From Bacteroidota bacterium (GTDB taxonomy: Bacteria; Bacteroidota; Bacteroidia; CAILMK01): a stretch of DNA of 8,123 nucleotides. The position numbers and the translations under genes were made by a program. The notes below the pieces were generated by a model. That model made no database searches, had not been told where the DNA came from, and was given only the letters and a program-made list of their open reading frames with translations. Location: positions 1 through 8,123 of the forward strand of contig JABDEJ010000090.1 of NCBI GenBank assembly GCA_013287095.1, written 5' to 3'. Below, piece by piece: positions 4,781-8,123 of the stretch. Each line of letters opens with the position of its first letter. Within the stretch, counting starts at the first letter, position 1.

Positions 4781-5968
4781 ATGGCAAAAGAAAAATTTGA
4801 AAGAACGAAACCTCACGTAAATATCGGCACCATTGGCCACGTTGACCATGGTAAGACGACACTTACGGCAGCTATTACTACCGTTCTGTCAAAAAAGGGA
4901 TTTGCGGCAGTGAGATCTTTTGATTCCATTGATAACGCACCTGAAGAAAAAGAAAGAGGTATTACAATCAATACTGCTCACGTTGAGTATCAAACAGATA
5001 CGCGTCACTATGCACACGTTGACTGTCCAGGCCACGCTGACTATGTGAAAAACATGGTTACAGGTGCTGCACAGATGGACGGCGCTATTCTCGTTGTAGC
5101 AGCAACTGACGGACCGATGCCTCAAACACGCGAACACATTCTTCTGGCCCGCCAGGTAGGTGTTCCCCGCCTTGTTGTATTTATGAACAAAGTGGACATG
5201 GTAGATGACGCAGAACTTCTTGACCTCGTAGAAATGGAGATCAGGGATCTTCTCACTTTCTATAGCTTTGATGGTGATAACACCCCTGTTATCCGTGGTT
5301 CTGCCCTTGGTGCATTGAACGGCGAAGAAAAATGGGTTGAAACTGTAAATCAGTTAATGGATGCAGTTGATACCTATATTCCAATACCACCACGTGCTAT
5401 CGACTTGAAATTCGCAATGTCAGTTGAAGACGTGTTCTCAATCACTGGTCGTGGTACTGTTGCTACCGGCCGTATTGAAAGAGGTGTTATCAACACTGGT
5501 GATGCAGTTGAAATAGTAGGTTTCAACGAAGAACCATTGAAATCAGTAGTTACAGGTGTTGAAATGTTCCGCAAGATACTTGACAGAGGTGAAGCCGGTG
5601 ACAATGCTGGTCTTTTGCTTCGTGGTATTGAAAAGAACGATATCCGCCGTGGTATGGTTATCTGCGCTCCAGGTTCTATCAAACCTCACACAGATTTCAA
5701 AGCTGAAATTTATGTACTTAAAAAGGAAGAAGGTGGACGTCACACGCCATTCTTTAATAAATACAGGCCACAATTCTATTTCCGTACCACTGACGTAACA
5801 GGTGAAATAACCCTGCCAGAAGGTGTAGAAATGGTAATGCCTGGTGATAACGTAACTATTTCTGTAAAATTGATCGCACCGGTGGCCATGGAGAAAAACC
5901 TCCGCTTCGCTATTCGTGAAGGTGGCCGTACAGTAGGTGCAGGACAGGTTATTGAAATAATTAAATAA
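4781..5968 (+). CDS. tuf: Elongation factor Tu
   Basis: EF-Tu is the GTPase that brings aminoacyl-tRNA to the ribosomal A site. The 395-residue length is standard. The G domain (about 1-205) shows G1 GHVDHGKT (19-26), G2 around Thr62 (RGITI), G3 DCPGH (81-85) with catalytic His85, G4 NKVD (136-139) and G5 SAL (174-176). Domain 2 covers about 212-300 and domain 3 about 303-395, the latter ending in the usual [12 protein letters not shown] stretch. Gln125 and Ala377 match the kirromycin-sensitive form of the E. coli protein, which suggests no obvious elfamycin resistance there. The ATG at 4781 is preceded by an A/T-rich leader without Shine-Dalgarno. The 102-base gap from tRNA-Thr holds only a near-match to the -7 element (TAAATTTA at 4746-4753), so tuf is probably cotranscribed with the tRNAs. 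Confidence 0.98.
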   Translation: MAKEKFERTKPHVNIGTIGHVDHGKTTLTAAITTVLSKKGFAAVRSFDSIDNAPEEKERGITINTAHVEYQTDTRHYAHVDCPGHADYVKNMVTGAAQMDGAILVVAATDGPMPQTREHILLARQVGVPRLVVFMNKVDMVDDAELLDLVEMEIRDLLTFYSFDGDNTPVIRGSALGALNGEEKWVETVNQLMDAVDTYIPIPPRAIDLKFAMSVEDVFSITGRGTVATGRIERGVINTGDAVEIVGFNEEPLKSVVTGVEMFRKILDRGEAGDNAGLLLRGIEKNDIRRGMVICAPGSIKPHTDFKAEIYVLKKEEGGRHTPFFNKYRPQFYFRTTDVTGEITLPEGVEMVMPGDNVTISVKLIAPVAMEKNLRFAIREGGRTVGAGQVIEIIK

Positions 5969-5988
5969 TTTTAGCTTAATAACTAAAA

Positions 5989-6061
5989 AGGGGTGTAGCT
6001 CAATTGGTAGAGCGACGGTCTCCAAAACCGTAGGCCGGGAGTTCGAGCCTCTCCACCCCTG
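5989..6061 (+). tRNA. tRNA-Trp(CCA)
   Basis: The 73-base cloverleaf has acceptor AGGGGTG/CACCCCT, D stem GCTC/GAGC, anticodon stem ACGGT/ACCGT with loop CTCCAAA and anticodon CCA (6022-6024), and a T loop TTCGAGC. The discriminator is G6061, the usual identity base for bacterial tRNA-Trp. No CCA end is encoded. It lies 20 bases after the tuf stop and 17 bases before secE, so it is probably released from one long tuf-trp-secE-nusG transcript by processing. A tRNA-Trp between tuf and secE is common in several phyla. Confidence 0.95.
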
Positions 6062-6078
6062 CGGGTAAAAATTAGGAT

Positions 6079-6276
6079 ATGTTTAAAAAGATATATGCGG
6101 GACTTCAACTTACAGCCGATGAGTTGATAAACAAGGTAACCTGGCCAACCTGGGACGAATTGCAAAGTAGTGCAATTGTAACCCTGGTAGCGTCAGCGTT
6201 GATTGCGTTGCTCATTTTTGGCATTGACTCAGTACTTGAACAAGTCTTCAAATTCTTATACTCGGTTACTTCATAA
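6079..6276 (+). CDS. secE: Protein translocase subunit SecE
   Basis: SecE is the essential small subunit that clamps SecY in the SecYEG channel of the inner membrane. The 65-residue product is the short single-helix form found in most bacteria, not the three-helix E. coli form. An amphipathic N-terminal helix carries the hallmark KVTWPTWDEL (19-28), and one membrane helix follows at about 33-57. The position between tRNA-Trp and nusG is the classical one. The ATG at 6079 has GGA only three bases upstream, too close for a useful Shine-Dalgarno. The nusG start codon follows 15 bases after the stop. Confidence 0.94.
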   Translation: MFKKIYAGLQLTADELINKVTWPTWDELQSSAIVTLVASALIALLIFGIDSVLEQVFKFLYSVTS

Positions 6277-6291
6277 GGAACTACTAAGAAA

Positions 6292-6828
6292 ATGCAGGAA
6301 TTTAAATGGTATGTGCTAAGAGTTATTTCAGGGCAGGAGAAAAAGGTTAAGCAATATATTGAGTCTGAACTGAAAAGAGAAAACCTGAGCGAATATGTGA
6401 ACCAGATCCTGATACCTATGGAAAAGGTTATTCAGCTTCGCAAAGGCAAAAAAGTGACCAAAGAACGAAATTATTTCCCAGGCTATATCATGCTTGAGGG
6501 TTCTTTGGAGGGCGAGGTGACGCACGTAATAAAGGCCGTAACCAATGTGGTTGGTTTTTTGGGCTCTAAAGGCAACCCAGAACCACTAAGAGCCTCGGAG
6601 ATAAACAGAATGTTGGGCAAAGTAGATGCCCTCAACGAGCTTGGCGATAGTATGGAGGTTCCATACCTGATAGGCGAACCGGTAAAGGTAATAGACGGTC
6701 CTTTCAACGGTTTCAGCGGCATGATTGAAGAGATAAACGAAGAGAAAAAGAAATTAAAAGTAGTTGTTAAGATCTTCGGGCGTAGAACGCCGGTGGAGCT
6801 TAACTATATGCAGGTCGAAAAAGAGTAG
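6292..6828 (+). CDS. nusG: Transcription termination/antitermination factor NusG
   Basis: NusG binds the RNA polymerase clamp, increases processivity and links polymerase to Rho or to the ribosome via S10. The 178-residue length is normal. The NGN domain (about 3-110) starts with WYVLRVISGQEKKVKQYIE and includes the FPGYIML stretch (63-69) and VVGFLGSKGNPEPL (86-99). The KOW domain (about 124-178) is marked by GEPVKVIDGPFNGFSGMIEE and ends with FGRRTPVELNYMQVEKE. No domain is inserted or missing. The ATG at 6292 lies 15 bases after secE. An AAGGAA is 12 or so bases upstream, too far to be a strong Shine-Dalgarno. The gene is followed by a 140-base leader region before rplK. Confidence 0.96.
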   Translation: MQEFKWYVLRVISGQEKKVKQYIESELKRENLSEYVNQILIPMEKVIQLRKGKKVTKERNYFPGYIMLEGSLEGEVTHVIKAVTNVVGFLGSKGNPEPLRASEINRMLGKVDALNELGDSMEVPYLIGEPVKVIDGPFNGFSGMIEEINEEKKKLKVVVKIFGRRTPVELNYMQVEKE

Positions 6829-6869
6829 TTATAGAAGATTAAAATTGACATTTGAAATTCGCAGTGGCA

Positions 6870-6890
6870 TAAATGAGCTTCCATCATTTA
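6870..6890 (+). promoter_or_regulatory. Perfect inverted repeat in the rplK leader region
   Basis: TAAATGA (6870-6876) and TCATTTA (6884-6890) form a perfect 7-bp stem with a 7-base loop, 41 bases after the nusG stop. No T-tract follows, so it is not an intrinsic terminator. It could be an operator, a processing site or part of the ribosomal protein leader. Confidence 0.35.
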
Positions 6891-6913
6891 GGTCTCGCAT
6901 CAGGTTTCAATTT

Positions 6914-6921
6914 TAGGTTTG
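6914..6921 (+). promoter_or_regulatory. Candidate internal -7 element for rplK-rplA
   Basis: TAGGTTTG fully matches TAnnTTTG and lies 47 bases before the rplK ATG. A convincing TTG -33 element is lacking. If used, it would start a transcript near 6925 that leads straight into the hairpin at 6931-6951. Confidence 0.4.
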
Positions 6922-6930
6922 GGATTTTCA

Positions 6931-6951
6931 ATGCCGGATAATGTCCGGTAT
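6931..6951 (+). promoter_or_regulatory. Leader hairpin upstream of rplK, possible ribosomal protein control site
   Basis: ATGCCGGA (6931-6938) pairs with TCCGGTAT (6944-6951) over 8 bp, with one G-T pair and a 5-base loop (TAATG). The stem ends 17 bases before the rplK start. In E. coli, free uL1 represses the rplK-rplA mRNA by binding its leader. I cannot show that this stem mimics the uL1 site of 23S rRNA, so the role is inference. Confidence 0.45.
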
Positions 6952-6968
6952 CTAAATTTATTAAGAAA

Positions 6969-7412
6969 ATGGCAAAAGAAGTAACAGGATTTATAAAATT
7001 ACAGGTTAAAGGCGGCGCTGCCAACCCCGCACCACCTATTGGACCTGCATTGGGTTCAAAGGGTGTCAATATCATGGAGTTTTGCAAGCAGTTTAATGCA
7101 CGCACCCAGGATAAAGCAGGAAAGGTACTTCCAGTTGTTATCACTGTTTACAGCGACAAGTCTTTTGAATTCATCATCAAAACGCCGCCAGTGGCAGTAC
7201 AATTGATTGATGCTTCCAAAATAAAAGGCGGATCTGCTCAACCTAACCGGGTAAAAGTAGCATCTGTAAGCTGGGACCAGGTAAAGGCTATCGCTGAAGA
7301 CAAAATGCCCGACCTTAACTGTTTTACTGTAGAATCGGCAATGAAAATGGTGGCAGGCACCGCAAGAAGTATGGGTATCACCGTTTCAGGCAGTGCGCCC
7401 TGGGCTAACTAA
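6969..7412 (+). CDS. rplK: Large ribosomal subunit protein uL11
   Basis: uL11 forms the base of the ribosomal stalk with 23S rRNA, where the GTPases EF-Tu and EF-G bind and thiostrepton acts. The 147-residue length is typical. The N-terminal domain (about 1-70) carries the conserved proline-rich [10 protein letters not shown] segment (20-29). The C-terminal rRNA-binding domain (about 75-145) ends in the family signature [26 protein letters not shown]. The ATG at 6969 follows TTAAGAAA, an A-rich start region without Shine-Dalgarno, as is usual in this phylum. rplA starts 12 bases after the stop codon, so the two genes are a tight pair. The 140-base upstream region has two hairpins and a -7-like element. 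Confidence 0.97.
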   Translation: MAKEVTGFIKLQVKGGAANPAPPIGPALGSKGVNIMEFCKQFNARTQDKAGKVLPVVITVYSDKSFEFIIKTPPVAVQLIDASKIKGGSAQPNRVKVASVSWDQVKAIAEDKMPDLNCFTVESAMKMVAGTARSMGITVSGSAPWAN

Positions 7413-7420
7413 AAGGAGGA
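7413..7420 (+). promoter_or_regulatory. Perfect Shine-Dalgarno of rplA
   Basis: AAGGAGGA lies in the 12-base rplK-rplA gap with a 5-base spacer between its last GG and the ATG at 7425, which is close to ideal. No other protein gene in the window has a comparable site. That is notable because Bacteroidota ribosomes hide their anti-Shine-Dalgarno sequence. Confidence 0.75.
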
Positions 7421-7424
7421 TATT

Positions 7425-8123
7425 ATGAGCAAATTAACTAAAAAACAAAAAGCGGTTGCGGGGAAATTGGTTCCTGAAAAGAACTATTCCCTTGTTGAAG
7501 CATCTTCCCTTTTAAAAGACATTACTTTTACAAAGTTTGATTCTTCAGTAGATATTGATATACGTCTTGGTGTTGACCCAAGAAAAGCAAACCAGATGGT
7601 GCGTGGTACGGTGGCATTGCCACACGGTACGGGCCGTTCTTTAAGGGTGCTTGCTCTTGTTAACCCTGATAAAGAAGCTGCAGCTTTGGAAGCTGGTGCT
7701 GATTTCGCAGGTCTTGACGAATATCTTAAACAAATTGAAGGGGGATGGGTTGATATAGACGTTATCATCACTACTCCTGATGTTATGCCTAAGCTTGGTA
7801 AGTTGGGTCGTGTTTTAGGTCCGCGCGGTTTGATGCCGAACCCTAAGGCCGGAACCGTTACTACCGATGTAGCAAAAGCAGTAAAAGAAGTAAAAGCAGG
7901 TAAAATTGACTTTAAAGTTGACAAATTTGGCATTATTCATGCTTCAATTGGTCGCGTAAGTTTCAAACCTGAGCAAATCAAGGAAAACGCAGAAGAAATA
8001 TTACACACCGTTGCGAAATTGAAACCTTCATCAGCAAAGGGTACTTATTTCAAAAGCATTACCTTATCCAGTACAATGAGCAAAGGCATACCTGTTGATT
8101 CAAAAACCATAACGGGAATTTAA
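7425..8123 (+). CDS. rplA: Large ribosomal subunit protein uL1
   Basis: uL1 binds helices 76-78 of 23S rRNA, forms the mobile L1 stalk that moves E-site tRNA out, and in several bacteria represses its own mRNA. The 232-residue product is of normal length and complete, since the stop codon is the last codon of the window. Domain I is formed by about 1-67 and 160-232 and domain II by about 68-159. The signature [19 protein letters not shown] (127-145) is intact, and the conserved rRNA-contact region near [20 protein letters not shown] is present. The start at 7425 is fixed by the perfect Shine-Dalgarno. The gene is translated from the same mRNA as rplK, 12 bases downstream. In most bacteria rplJ, rplL and rpoBC follow, and they are probably just outside the window. 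Confidence 0.98.
   Translation: MSKLTKKQKAVAGKLVPEKNYSLVEASSLLKDITFTKFDSSVDIDIRLGVDPRKANQMVRGTVALPHGTGRSLRVLALVNPDKEAAALEAGADFAGLDEYLKQIEGGWVDIDVIITTPDVMPKLGKLGRVLGPRGLMPNPKAGTVTTDVAKAVKEVKAGKIDFKVDKFGIIHASIGRVSFKPEQIKENAEEILHTVAKLKPSSAKGTYFKSITLSSTMSKGIPVDSKTITGI

Noticed and set aside
5543..6025. Long minus-strand open frame (160 codons) opposite tuf, and similar frames opposite rplA and nusG
   Set aside because: They are antisense to strongly conserved genes, show no recognisable protein features and follow from codon bias of the real genes.

Overview
The window is chromosomal DNA from a member of the Bacteroidota, most likely of the Chitinophagaceae/Sphingobacteriia type. The evidence is the gene order rpsU - xerC/D - hpf - tRNA cluster - tuf - tRNA-Trp - secE - nusG - rplK - rplA, repeated matches to the Bacteroidota -7 promoter element TAnnTTTG, A-rich translation start regions without Shine-Dalgarno sequences, and tRNA genes without an encoded CCA end. 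The genus assignment is inference.

Region 1 (1-2400) is accessory and membrane-related. It holds the C-terminal part of a multi-pass membrane protein, probably cut by the left edge, then a 64-residue helical protein of unknown function. A convergent, GT-C-glycosyltransferase-like membrane protein lies on the minus strand.

Region 2 (2490-4014) begins with rpsU (bS21) behind a consensus promoter. It continues with a complete Xer-type tyrosine recombinase with its own -7 element, followed 10 bp later by a short hibernation-promoting factor. The last two probably form one transcript.

Region 3 (4015-5968) is the tRNA-tuf cluster: tRNA-Thr(TGT), tRNA-Tyr(GTA), tRNA-Gly(TCC), tRNA-Thr(GGT), then tuf. 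This is the same order as thrU-tyrU-glyT-thrT-tufB of E. coli, so it is a very old arrangement. Two copies of a ~100 bp imperfect palindrome, 85% identical outside their loop, sit in the Tyr-Gly and Gly-Thr spacers.

Region 4 (5989-8123) is tRNA-Trp(CCA), secE, nusG, rplK and rplA, all on the plus strand. The window ends on the rplA stop codon. The genes serve decoding and elongation (tRNAs, EF-Tu), assembly of the ribosomal stalk and L1 regions (uL11, uL1), ribosome hibernation (HPF), anti-Shine-Dalgarno sequestration (bS21), transcription elongation (NusG) and secretion (SecE).

I see no new defence, mobile or biosynthetic system. The most interesting signals are a perfect Shine-Dalgarno in front of rplA alone, the paired palindromes between tRNA genes, a C at the normally invariant T-loop position 55 of tRNA-Gly, a -7 element that overlaps the apparent GTG start of the minus-strand membrane gene, and paired hairpins plus a promoter-like element in the rplK leader.
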